Positions 1 to 11,005 of a DNA stretch of 64,000 nt are shown here, piece after piece. The stretch spans positions 17,721,122 to 17,785,121 of the forward strand of contig JAULJL010000024.1 of NCBI GenBank assembly GCA_030761205.1. The letters run 5' to 3'. The first letter of the stretch is position 1. Each line of letters begins with the position of its first letter. Made by a program: the position numbers and the translations under genes. The notes under the pieces were generated by a model. That model did not search any database. It worked only from the letters and a program-made list of their open reading frames with translations, and had not been told where the DNA came from. The stretch comes from Fremontodendron californicum (Eukaryota; Streptophyta; Magnoliopsida; Malvales; Malvaceae).

Positions 1-1611
1 TTTCTTTAAATTGGGAATTAACTTGAAATACTAAATTTAAAACCAACTTTTTACCGAGATTTGAGATAACACACGATTAATAAGGTACCGTTTTATACTG
101 GCGTTGTGGGGGTGCTAATCTTTCCCCGCACGTAACCGAGTCCCGAACCCGTTTCTTTGACTTCTCTGGTTTAAAATGCAGACTTGAAATTGGTTTTAAA
201 AATGTTTTAATTAATTTTTAAAATATTTTTATAAAATCGGTTTTAATAGGTGGCCGATCACACCTAGCTAAAAAAGATTGGTGGCGACTCCATGTCTTTT
301 TTAAGGTCATTTTCAAAACCTTCATTTTTCTAGAGGAATTAAGTCGACTTTTTCTCGATTTTTTAATGTCACGCTTAACGAATAATAAAGTCTTGCGATG
401 AGACTCGTTATTTTTTTAGGTTGCGACAATATTATTTAGCATATACTATGTTCATGCATTATTGTTTTCATTTTTATTTTCATGCATATTATATGATAGC
501 ATTATTTTATATTTCATGTCATTTAAATTATATGCCATATCATTCATATTTTCCATGTCATTTAAATTATTTTATTTCATATAGAATATATTATGTTACC
601 TAGGTCATTTCATTTCATGTAGAATATATTTTATTACCTAGGTCATTTCATTTCATTTAGGATATATTATGTCATTTAGGATATTTTATTTCATTTAGAA
701 TGTATCATATGACTTAGGATATTACATTTCATATATAATATATTATGTTACCTAGGTTATTTCATTTCATTTAAAATATATCATATAGCTTAGGATATTT
801 CATTTCATTTAGAATATACTAAGACATTTAAATTATATCATATCATTTAGGTTGCATTATATTATTTAGACTTTGCTATGTCATTTTATTTATGTCATAC
901 ATATTGATATTCATATTTTTTAAAATGTTTTCAAAAAGGTAATGATTTTCAATAAAATAAAGATATTCCCGAGTTAAAATAATTCATGAGTTCTCTACCA
1001 GGTTTTCTAGGGAGGATATCATCAATTATCATTAATAACGGAATATCTTCTTTAAAATAAGAATGATTCGGAAAGTTTTTCAAACTAATAAAAATTTCTA
1101 TATTTTGCCACGTTTGTTGGGGAATATAGAAAAATTTTGAGTTTATAAATTCCAGATCATTTTCAATTAAAAATGGAATTATTTTTCTTTAAATTGGGAA
1201 TTAACTTGAAATACTAAATTTAAAACCGACTTTTTACAAAGACTTGAGATAACACATGATTAATAAGGTACCGTTTTATACGGGCATTGTGGGGGTGTTA
1301 ATCCTTCCCCACACGTAACCGAGTCCCGAACCCGATTCTTTGATTTCTCTGGTTTAAAACGCAGACTTGAAATTGGTTTTAAAAATGTTTTAATTAATTA
1401 TAAAATATTTTATAAAATCGGTTTTATTAGGTGGCCGATCACATCTAGCTAAAAAAGATTGGTGGCGACTCTATATCTTTTTCAAGGTCATTTTCAAAAC
1501 CTTCATTTTTTAAGAGGAATTAAGTCGACTTTCCTTGGTTTTTTTAATGTCACGATTAAAGAATAATAAAGTCTTGCGATGAGACTTGTTATTTTTTTTT
1601 AGGTTGCGACA
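1..1611 (+). repeat. Tat-type LTR fragments in tandem (period about 1184 bp)
   Basis: Bases 1-427 recur at 1185-1611 with small changes. Both copies carry the block with GTGGGGGTGCTAATC-like sequence, the GGTGGCGACTC block, and end at TTGCGACA. The same order of blocks is found at 24740-25387 in the solo LTR, so this is the U5-side half of Tat-lineage LTRs in plus orientation. Between the copies, about 590-860 holds degenerate 30-60 bp repeats built on ATTTCATTTAGAATATATT. No coding potential was seen. It could be a short satellite-like array of LTR pieces whose first unit is cut by the window edge. Confidence 0.6.
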
Positions 1612-2188
1612 ATTATCATATGCTCCATTTGATAAAATTTTGCAATGTTGATCTTAATTTTGTTATTGTGTACTCTGATCGCATGCTTAAGATACCATAG
1701 AGATATACATTAAGCATTTTGGGCATTGTTTTTATTTATTTATTTTTTTGCCAAAACATTTTGGGTATTATTTGCTTTATCTTCAAATATTACAAAATGA
1801 ACTCTCCATCCATATTTTTCTACTTTCTTTTTCTTCTTAATTATGTCATTATCAATTACATTATTTATTTGCTTTCATTGTAATCAACATTCAAGTTTGT
1901 GAAATAATGTAAAGAATGTAAAAACTCTCTACCAAAGAGGTCAGGCATATTAAGGCATATAAATTCAAGTTTGTGAAATAATGCAAAGAATGTCAAAACT
2001 CTCTACCAAAGAGGTCAGGCATATTAAGGCATATAAAGAAGGTCAATTAGAAGTGAGATCTATGTATGCATATGGGTGAGTTCTATATATGCATATGGGT
2101 TTTTATGAATGTTGGGTAAATTGAATTACTAATATGTTTTCAACTTATGAATTTTTTATTTTTTTTATTTATTTTTTGCATTTGCTAG
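1612..2188. other. non-coding stretch with a 74-bp tandem duplication
   Basis: AT-rich sequence upstream of the RPA1-like exons. A 74-bp unit beginning ATTCAAGTTTGTGAAATAAT is present twice, at 1889-1962 and 1963-2036, with about three differences. It may hold the lost 5' exons of the RPA1-like gene, but I see no coding sequence I can support. Confidence 0.55.
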
Positions 2189-3506
2189 CAACCTTTTTGA
2201 AATTGATTAGGATGTCATTTTGGACTTGAGCAAGGAAAATGGTGTTTCCTTGATGATGAAACAATAGAAAATGTCTTGAAGTGTGATTTTAATTGAGTTA
2301 GATTGTGGATACATAGGATGAATCTTTCAATGAATCGAGGCGAAAGAAAAGAATAATAGAACTTCAAGATGAAATGTTTGTTTTTTTTATCTTTGATATC
2401 ATTATGTTTTCAATTTCTTACGTTCATATTAACATTTAATATAACTTCTTATTATTTAATATCAATATAAATTTTATTATATTTTTAGTGGTCAAATATT
2501 GGAGACAGCACTCTTGGGTGACATTATTGATCAGATTAATGATAATGTTTTGAACTCAAAGGAAGGTCATGTAGTTTTGGTTGTAACTTCTAATTCATTC
2601 AAAAGTTCAAAGGTACTTCTAACTTCTTATAATATTATTTTATACTATTTTTTTATTAAATTTCATAAATATTTATAATCTTTTCAATTTTGTAGACATT
2701 AAGAATTTGTCTTCAACTGAGTGCAACAAAAATTTACATAAATCCAAATATTATTGAAGTTTCAATTATTTTGCAAAGGTATGATATCTTAAACAAATAT
2801 ATCTAGAATAAATATTTTTATGATAAAATAATATCTTATTCTATTATTTTTTAAATTGAGTCTGCCTAAAAGAGATTATTGCATAGAACTCTATCCCACA
2901 CCACAAAAAATAGTGCCATCAGATGAGATTCTCTATGTTTAAAAATAGGAGGCCTTTGTTAGACATTAAAGCAATGATCACAAAGCCACTGAATAAGGTA
3001 TTGAAGTTCAACAACTTCATTGTTGACAAATGTAAATATTGGATAACATAATTTTGGCAAAATGATTTATTGAACACTAATATTTTTATTGACTATTTAA
3101 AATTTGATATATGTAGGGAGAATCTTTTACCAGTAAAGTAACTATCATGAAAGTTGATACCATTTTTGGTTGGTATTATATGTCATGTGTGTGCAACAAA
3201 AAAGTATTTGAAGTTGATGAAAAATTTCGATGTAACTCATGCAATGTTGATGTCCTTAAACAAACTCCAAGGTAATTATTAATCATTTTTAATATTTGAT
3301 ACATTAAAAAACATTATTGTATGATGATAAAAATAATATTTTTCTTTATACTACATATAATTGTATAATTTTTTATATCTTATAGGTACATGATAAATGT
3401 TGAGGCATTTGATCATTCTGGAAGAGCGATGTTCGTACTTTTCAATAAAGAGGCTAGGGATTTGGTTAATAAAGGTATTGATGATCTTTATGGCATCTCC
3501 ATTAAG
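2189..3506 (+). pseudogene. RPA1: RPA1-like gene remnant (ssDNA-binding OB folds), exons upstream of nested LTRs
   Basis: This is the largest subunit of replication protein A, a nuclear single-stranded DNA binder. Exons that fit GT-AG rules and keep phase are 2489-2612, 2696-2778, 3117-3271 and 3386-3506. They encode GQILETALLGD...VVLVVTS, then SATKIYINPNI, then VTIMKVDTIFGWYYMSC with a zinc-ribbon-like CVC...CNSC, then INVEAFDHSGRAMFVLFNKEA of the C-terminal OB fold. A further degenerate exon at about 2189-2372 contains RIIELQDE, typical of the middle OB fold. An exon at about 2866-2999 has a one-base frameshift near 2938 plus in-frame stops if read straight. The gene continues at 25418 after 21.9 kb of inserted retrotransposons in its intron. 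RPA1-like genes are also carried by plant Helitrons, and a Helitron-like 3' end at 26031-26056 supports that reading. It is decayed and probably non-functional. Confidence 0.72.
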
Positions 3507-3665
3507 GTATTGAGTTAAAACAATTTAATATAATTTTAATATTATATTTATTTGAATCATTAAAATTATAATAATGATTCAAGATGTAGACACCTAATTT
3601 TATTAGGACCCCCCTAAAAGATATAACTTTCCTTCAAACCCCCTGAGCTTCTAAAATCTCCCATA

Positions 3666-3795
3666 ATCCCGTGATCCGATTTTGACGCTTTGAGTTGACT
3701 AAGTCAGAGTTGACAAAGTCAAGGTTGAAAAAGTCAAAATTAGAAAAATCAAAGTTGACAAAGTCAAAGTTGAAAAAAGTCAACCTTTGAAGAAT
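3666..3795 (+). repeat. 15-16 bp minisatellite rich in TTGAC
   Basis: Tandem, degenerate copies of AAGTCAAAGTTGACA lie within the solo LTR. Several contain TTGAC, one followed by T (a W-box core, TTGACT). Whether this has any regulatory role is inference. Confidence 0.55.
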
Positions 3796-5029
3796 CAAGA
3801 TTAAAAAGGAAAATTGGATGGTGCAAAGGCAATCTTGATAATTGGAGAGCCACAATTTGGAAAGTGATGGGAAAAATTGAAAGTTTAAGGTGGAATTTAG
3901 TGGGAAAATGGAAAAATTAAGAGGAATTAAGTTGGAATTAGGTGATTAAAGGTTGTAATTGAAAAGAATCAGTCAAAATTGAAAAGTAGAGGGGTGAAAT
4001 TGAGAGAATTAAATAGGAATTATATGGTGGAAGGATAAAATTGAAAGAAAGGAATAAGTTGGAGTTGTAGAGAATTGGAAGGCATTTTTGGAAGAGAAGT
4101 AAATAAAATTTGGTAGAAATTGGAGGGGTATTTTTGAAATTTCAATGGCGGAAAATTGTGATTGAATGGAGGAATGAGGGGCAAAGGTGGGAGAGAAAAG
4201 GTAAGATGAAAATTAAGTAAAAGAGGGCAGGGTAAGGATGAAAAGGAAAATGGCAAGTTTGTAATAAAATGGATGAGTAACTAAGGAAGGATATGAGTCA
4301 TCCAAGGGAGGACATGAGTTGGCATTAACTAGCCAATGAGAATTCAACTTGGGGAGCAAGAATAGAGGTGATTGGCTAGTCAATGGGAGAAGAACTTAGT
4401 GAGAAGGCTAAGAGGAGATTGGCTAGTGAATGAGGAAAAGAAGTGGCTAAAAAAAAGATGGAGACTTGAACAAAAAGAAAAGGCCATTCGACCATGGCGG
4501 AAAAAGAGAAAGAGGAGGAAAAAAGACCATTCGGCCATGGGGAAAAAAGGAGGAGGAGGAGGAGAAAGAAAAAAGAGAGGAAATCGAATAGGAAAAGGGA
4601 GAAGAAAATGTTTTTCTGGAGGTTGTTTTCTTGCTTTAATCTTATTTCCTACATGTTTTCTTCTTCTTCATTTTTTTTTTGGAGCTTGTCTTCATTATTT
4701 TCCATCTTTGGTTTTCTCTTTTTAAAGAAAAATAATTTCGATTTTTGTAAGAAAAAAGGTTTTTTCAAAAGTTTGTTTTCATGTTCATATGCTTGCCCTG
4801 AATATGGTTTATTGTGGTGCATGTGTTTGTATTGTGCTTACTTTGGATATGGTTTATTGTGGTGCATGTTTGGTGTGATTATGGTGATCTTTTCCTTGAG
4901 ATGGAGTTGGTTATGAGTTTGATGATCCTAGACCATTTTGGTTCTAGGTGATAGTTTCAACCGGATTAACAATCCATGAGGCAACTTTGAGCCAACCACT
5001 TTGTTACCAAAAAACAATTTTTGAAAAGC

Positions 5030-5290
5030 ACCTCTGAGAATTCTTGGTTAGGATTAAACAATGATCTGTAACCAAGATCCTTTTTTATTCTCATGATATA
5101 CCGGGTATATTAAACTTACTTTTAGGTCGGATAATATGATTACGGGATAAATTTTCCACTCCGCCCTGTTGTCATCCAAAAAACAGTTTTTGAAACCCCC
5201 TCGAGAGTTCTTAGTTCGGATTAAGTAATAGTCCGTAACTAAGTCCATTTTTTGTTCTCTTGATAGACCGGGGTATATCAAACTCTCTTA
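5030..5290 (+). repeat. about 175-bp imperfect tandem duplication in the solo LTR
   Basis: Two diverged units each carry GAATTCTTGGTTAGGATTAA-like sequence, a run of T, TCTCATGATATACCGGG-like sequence and TATATTAAAC. This is LTR-internal and non-coding. Confidence 0.5.
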
Positions 5291-5339
5291 GCTCAAATTA
5301 AGTGATTATAGACTAAAGTTCCCTAACCACTTTTTGTTT

Positions 5340-5750
5340 TCTAGAAAACATTTTGTAAGTCCAAAAACAACTTTTCAAGGCCTCTGAGCCTCGCTTTTAA
5401 GACCTCTAGGCACCGTTTTTAAAACCTCCGGGTTACCCTTTTTAAGACCTTCAGACACTATTTTTAAAACCTCCGGGTTACCATTTTTAAGACCTCCGGG
5501 GACCTTTTTTAAAACCTTCGGGTTACCATTTTTCAAGACCTCCAGGCATTGTTTTTTCAAGACCTCCGGACACTAGTTTTAAAACCTCTAGGTTATCATT
5601 TTTCAAGACCTTCTGGCATTTTTTTTCAACACCTCCGAGCATCGTTTTTAAAACTTTCGGGTTACCGTTTTTGAAGATCTTCGGGCATCGTTTTTTTAAG
5701 ACCTTCGTGCATCATTTTTTAAAACCTCCAGGTCGCCGTTTTCAAGTCCA
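5340..5750 (+). repeat. tandem repeat, about 60-bp dimeric unit (GACCTCCGGG...)
   Basis: Alternating half-units, AAGACCTCCGGGCACCG and AAAACCTCCGGGTTACCA, each followed by a T run, are repeated about six times. The repeat makes short repetitive reading frames on the minus strand that I regard as non-genic. Confidence 0.7.
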
Positions 5751-6529
5751 ATCAAAGTTTCCTCTAGGATAGTCGGATATCCCCATGGGTATTTGGATGT
5801 CTCTCGTGGAAAGGGGAAATACATTTTTCCGTATTGTTTGTCTTTTTATTTTGTTTTCATGTTTGTCCTTTAAAATATTTTCTCGAGAATAAAGCGATTT
5901 AGTGAAATGGCTTCGAGTATGTTCCGTCGGGTTGCTAGGGAGCATCCCGAAATCCATTTCATAAAAGAGCCCGGTTCTCACATTACGAGGGTTATGTATG
6001 TGTTGTACGAAAGAATAATTTCTTAAACTTTGCCGGGTTGCAAAGAGGTTGGTCTTCGATGCAAAATGTTTATGTAATTTTCTATAAAAAAACCAATAAA
6101 GGTTTTCTTTAAAAAATTTGCTTGTTTGTTTTTGTTGTTTGTTCCGCATTCGTTATTGTCATAACGGTTTTCTTTTACCGCTCGATGATTTTTTTTTATT
6201 TATAAATAAATACAGAGAGTCGCCACCAATCTTTTTTGGTTAGGTGTGATTGGTCACCTATGAAAACTTATCTCTCAATAATATCCTAACATTACTAAGA
6301 TATACTAAAAAGATAATTTTTGGTCTGCGAAACAAAAGTTAGGTTCGGGAGTACGGTTACACGTGGGGAAGGATTAGCACCCCCTGACGCCCGTTTTAAA
6401 AACGGTACCAATTAATCGCGTGTCATCTTTAATCTTGAAAAAGTGATTTTAATTTTAGCATTTAATAATAATTCCCTTAGTACACTTAAAAAAAATATTC
6501 TAAAACAAATGAGAGACAATGTTTTTTAT

Positions 6530-7740
6530 AATCATTTTTGAAGTAAAAGAAATCACCCATGTAAAAACAATTCCTGAATCACTCCGATATTTTCGATAAC
6601 TATTTTTACATGAACCGTTCGAGGAATGATTGATATTCCGACCATCCTGAGAACAGATCCGTGTTTAGGAAATTTCCTTTACCAAAAAATAATTCAAAAA
6701 ATAATTTTTTATTTGTGGAGAAATAATAAAAATAATATAACAACATCTTTTTATAATTAGTTCTGAGATAACAGAAATCATTTATGTAAAAATAATTCTC
6801 GAATCACTCCGATAATTTCGATAATGTTTCGGTAACTAATTTTACTCGAACTGTTTCGTGGAACGATTGATACTCCTACCGTTCGAGAAATAATCCGTTT
6901 TAGAAGATTTCACTTATTGAAGATAATTTTAAAAGATATATTTTATTTGCGGGAAAAGAACAAAAATTAATAAAGATGTTCTTTTAAAATTAATTTCCAA
7001 AATAAACAAAATTATCTGTGTAAAAATAATTTTTGAATCACTCCGATATTCTCGATAATGTTTCGGCAATTAATTCTACCCGAACCGTTTCGGAGAACGA
7101 TTGATACTCCGACCGTCCCGACAAATGATCCGCTTTTAGAGAATTTCATTTATCGAGAATAAAAAAAAAGATATTTTATTTGTGGGGAAATCATAGAAAA
7201 ACAGTAAAAATAAAAATAAAAATAAAAATAAAACAATAAAAATATCCTTTTAAAATTAATTTCAAAATAAATGAAATTGTTTGTGTAAAATTAATTCTCG
7301 AGTCACTTCGATATTTTCGACAATTTTTCGATGACGAATCTTACTCGAACCATTTTGAGGAATGATTGATACTCCAACGATCCCGAAAAATAATCCGTTT
7401 TTAGGAGATTTCATTTTATTAAAAATAATGTTAAAAAGACATTTTACTTGCGGAGAAATTGATAAAAATAAAATTATCCTTTCATAATTAATTCCGAAAT
7501 AAGAGAAATTACGTATGTAATAAAAATAATTCCTGAACCACTCCGATACTTTTGATATTGTTTCGATAATTATTTTGTTACACAAACCTTTTCGAGGAAC
7601 GATTGATATTCCAACCATTCCGAGAAAAAGTTCATTTTTTAGAGAATTTCTTTGAACGAAATTAATTTAGAGGACATAATTTTATTCGTGAAGGAACTAT
7701 TATTCAGAAAACAGTAAATGAGAAACTCTCCTTTTTTTTT
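6530..7740 (+). repeat. about five tandem 230-bp units inside the LTR
   Basis: Each unit repeats GAAATCA...ATGTAAAAA.AATTC, CACTCCGATA...TTTCGATAA, TCGAACC.TTTCG and GGAA.GATTGATA.TCC in the same order, starting near 6530, 6757, 6985, 7250 and 7485. The array is conserved in the other LTR (about 21895-23110). It does not code. Confidence 0.75.
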
Positions 7741-8250
7741 TAGATTAATAATGCATAAAAATAAATAATAAAATTAACAATAAAAAAAATAAAATAATAA
7801 TAAAAAAAGACTATAAATAATAATAATAATAATAATAGTGGCAAGAATATTAAAAAAAAAGTAACAATAATAATAACAATAAATCAAAAAATATATATAT
7901 AAATAAATCAAAATAAATAATAAAAATAAAAAGCAATAAATCAATAAATCAATAATAATAATAATAATAATAATAATGGCAAGAAAAAAAAAACTAAAAA
8001 AACTAAAAAAAGAAAAAGAAAAAAGAGGTAATAATAATACTAACGATAAACAAAAAATATATATATATATATATAAATGGAAATAACGATAATAAATAAA
8101 ACAAAAAAAATAAATAATAATAATTAACATAATAAATAAATAAGAATAATAATAATTAACATAATAAATAATAATAAATGAAGTAATAAAGTAATTTTTA
8201 AAAAAATGCAAAAATGAAACAAGGTAAAAAAAAAAAAAGGAAGTGCACTT

Positions 8251-8316
8251 GGGTCGGGTCTAGGCGCGGACCCGAACGCGGGTATCGCGACCCGACCCTG
8301 CTTTACCCTATAAAGG
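8251..8316 (+). promoter_or_regulatory. GC-rich palindrome followed by a TATA box on the strand opposite to the element
   Basis: GGGTCGGGTC (8251-8260) and its exact complement GACCCGACCC (8289-8298) form a 10-bp stem with a loop that contains a smaller inverted pair. TATAAAGG follows at 8309-8316, then a CT-rich tract resembling a plant leader. The arrangement is kept in the other LTR at 23675-23684, 23713-23722 and 23733-23740. It points into plus-strand transcription, antisense to the element. Confidence 0.4.
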
Positions 8317-9238
8317 CTTTTTTTATGCTTCTTTTTTTTTAGACTTAAAAAAAATTACCTTTTCTCTGAAATGCCTAGACCCAGACCAGCCGCTTCGTCG
8401 CCGTCGCTATTGTGCCGGAGGTCTCTCCGAGCCAAGAAAATTATACCAAAATACTCCTCTCTTTCTCCTCAACCTAAATACTAGATTAGTTTTCCCCAAA
8501 ACCACACCAAATTCCCTAGATCTACAGCCAAAGATTCGAAACTCCTTTCCCCTTTCCTTTTTTTTTGTTGGCTGATGGTGTTTCGCTTTTTTTTTTTCCT
8601 TGTGGTTTTTTTTGGGTGATTTTTGCTTGTGGTTTCTTTGGTTTCGGATCTGTCCAAATTTTCCCTTTTTTATCTCGTTTTGGGTCGGGGTTTATATAGG
8701 GGGGCTATGGTGGTGGGGTTGGCTCGGTGGCCAGGCCATTTGGTGTCTGGCTGCTCGGTGGCAACGCCTGGTTGGCTGCTGTGTGAGGCAGAGGCGGTGG
8801 GTAGGGTTTTAAGTGGGCGGTGCTAGGGTTCTAGGTGTCAGTCCAGTTGGGTGCAAGTGGGTCTGGTAGGGGACAAGTGGGGGGTGTCGGTGGCGGCTGG
8901 TGAGGCGGTAGAGAGGCAGGGAGATGTGGGGAGGCGGCTAGGGTTTGCTAGGGAGAAAAGGTTGCTGGGCTGGCTTGTTGGGCTACTGGGTTATGGCCTG
9001 TTGGGCCGGGTTTGGGCTGCTGGCCTGCTGGGTTATATTGGGCTTAACAGGCCTGTTTGGCAATGGCCTGCTAGGCAATCATGTTGGGCCAGATTAGGGC
9101 TTCAAAGCCCAAACATTTCATGACCAACCCAATGGTCTAAAAAACAAAATAAATAATAATAATAAATATAAAATAAATAAATATATAAAATTAAATTATA
9201 ATAAATAAATAAAATAAAATAAAAAATGGGTTGCTACA

Positions 9239-9251
9239 GCTGCCCCTTTTT
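9239..9251 (-). promoter_or_regulatory. polypurine tract of the Tat element
   Basis: In element sense AAAAAGGGGCAGC directly precedes the 3' LTR, the place where plus-strand cDNA synthesis is primed. Confidence 0.8.
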
Positions 9252-9289
9252 GAACATTGATGAGAATCAGCAATAGGGCAAAGACGTAA

Positions 9290-9925
9290 GCGACAATGTC
9301 GTCCATGATTAATATAAACTGCTCCTCTCAACAGAGGCTCCTTGACTTTGAAATTTAAAATGATGCTCCTCTCATCAGAGGCTTCATAAACTTTGAAAAA
9401 TGAAAATGCTCCTCTCATCAGAGGCTCGAAAACTTTGGAATTTAAATCGATGCTCCTCTCATCAGAGGCTCCATAACTTTGGAAAATAAATTGCTCCTAT
9501 CAACAGAGGCTCTAGCACTTGGAAAATGAAATGTTCCTCTCATCAGAGGCTCGAAAAGTTGGGAATTTGAAACGGGGCCCCTCTTATTAGAGACTCCTTG
9601 GTTTTGAAAAATGAAAAATGTTCCTCTCATCAGAGGCTCGGATACTTTGAAAATTAAAACGATGCTCCTCTCATCAGAGGCTCCATGACTTTGAAATTTA
9701 AAAACGATGCTCACTTGGAAAATAAATTGCTCCTCTCAACAGAGGCTCTATCACTTGAAAAATAAATTGCTCATTTCAACAGAGGCTCTAACACTTGGAA
9801 AATAAATTGCTCCTTTCATCAGAGGCTCTAACACTTGGAAAATAAATTGCTCCTCTCATCAGAGGCTCTATCACTTGGAAAATAAATTGCTCCTCTCAAT
9901 AGAGGCTCTAACACTTGGAAAATAC
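9290..9925 (-). repeat. about 40-bp tandem repeats with a CCTCT-loop-AGAGG hairpin in the Tat 3' UTR
   Basis: About 14 copies of TGCTCCTCTCATCAGAGGCT, spaced by 20-25 bp of AT-rich sequence related to ACTTTGGAAAATAAA. Each core can fold as CCTCT/AGAGG with a CATC or CAAC loop. Tandem repeats between integrase and the 3' LTR are known in Tat/Ogre elements and can seed satellite DNA. Confidence 0.85.
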
Positions 9926-11005
9926 ATGTACGTTTTTCCTAGTTATCATGGTGATTCCCAACTTCCTATTGCAGTCGGGTTTCATTTTCCTTGTCCATCT
10001 GTCATTCATATCGCCTTCTATGCAACAGTAATTCTTAATTGTTTGCAATGTCATGATAATGCAATGCATGTTTATGATAATGGAATGCATAACTTGGGGC
10101 TCGAATCATGATTCGACGCCCCTGTGTATATTTCATAAACCAGAGACCCTTTCAGAGTTGAGTCTGATTAAGACTCTTATTTCAATCTTCACAAACCTTT
10201 TTTGTCCTTCCCAATTCTTTCTTTTTTCCTTCATCAAATCGACTAGGTGTCCACAATTTACTTCCTCACGATCCTTTCTTAGTCGAGTTAAAGCTCTGTA
10301 CCCTCCCCCCAAAACAATTTTACATATCAATCATCATCTCAATCATTGCTTTCTTTACTTTCAAAGGGTATAAACAAATCAAATCTCACACTGTCCCATC
10401 ATCTCTTTCTCCCCTTCTGATTTTCTAATTCTCAAATTTCTGTAGAGTAATCACGAAAGCTCTGTTTGTGCATTATCTAGTTATTTATTATCATTCACAT
10501 TTCATGCCAACATAATGCATTATCTAAAGAAAATTTCAAACAAATAAGGATAATTTAAGGACAAGATTTTATGAATCGGGATATGTATTTTTATTCTAGT
10601 GAAAAAAAAAGAACATACTGGCATTAATCAAAGAAAGGAAAGAAAGGCCGAATAGGGATAGATTCCCACATAATGAATACTTAAACGATCTCAATCGAGC
10701 TAATTCAGATTTCTCTTTCAGAAAAGAATATTCATTGATGTCTTTGATTCTTTTTGAGAGCATCCAACTATTAATTACCCTTCCTGCCTTGTGCCATTCG
10801 GTCATGCCACACCTCACTGCTTGTTCAGTTCTTCCATCCTGTTTTAACCCTTTGTCTCATGAATCATTTCGCACTTGTTTGTCCTTTACCTAGGCCGTCC
10901 TTTAAGGTTTTTGACCTAGATCCATCATTTGATTCGAACCGTCTTTTTGGATTTTTGATTTTAAACTCTCCTTTCTTACTTCTTCTTTTTTTCTTTTTCC
11001 TTTTT
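9926..11005 (-). other. non-coding 3' UTR of the Tat element
   Basis: This lies between the end of integrase and the tandem repeats. I see no protein family or RNA gene. Small open frames on both strands lack any recognisable motif. Confidence 0.6.

Larger units (their letters stand above)
6157..9238 (-). repeat. 3' LTR of the Tat element
   Basis: This is the left copy of the 3.1-kb LTR. From left to right it holds the GGAAGTCGCCACC-type block, about five 230-bp tandem units (6530-7740), a very AT-rich stretch of (AAT)n and (ATAA)n runs (7740-8225), a GC-rich palindrome with a plus-strand TATA motif (8251-8316), a CT-rich tract, and a G-rich segment (8680-9110). The open frames at 8600-9123 are compositional and I do not treat them as genes. 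Confidence 0.9.

Noticed and set aside
4372..4916. Basic K/R-rich plus-strand frames
   Set aside because: Purine-rich low-complexity LTR sequence read in two frames. Not a protein family.
5375..5560. Repetitive protein-like frame on the minus strand
   Set aside because: It is the translation of a non-coding tandem repeat in an LTR. No start context or conserved motif.
7774..8211. Minus-strand hydrophobic frame resembling membrane segments
   Set aside because: Produced by (AAT)n and (ATAA)n runs in the LTR.
8600..9123. Plus-strand open frames in the Tat LTR (W, G and L rich)
   Set aside because: They arise from G-rich composition, differ between the two LTRs and have no family motif.
9290..9925. 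CTGATGAG in each repeat unit (minus strand) resembles the 5' core of a hammerhead ribozyme
   Set aside because: No GAAAC core half or third stem lies at the right distance in any unit. The match comes from the CCTCT/AGAGG hairpin.
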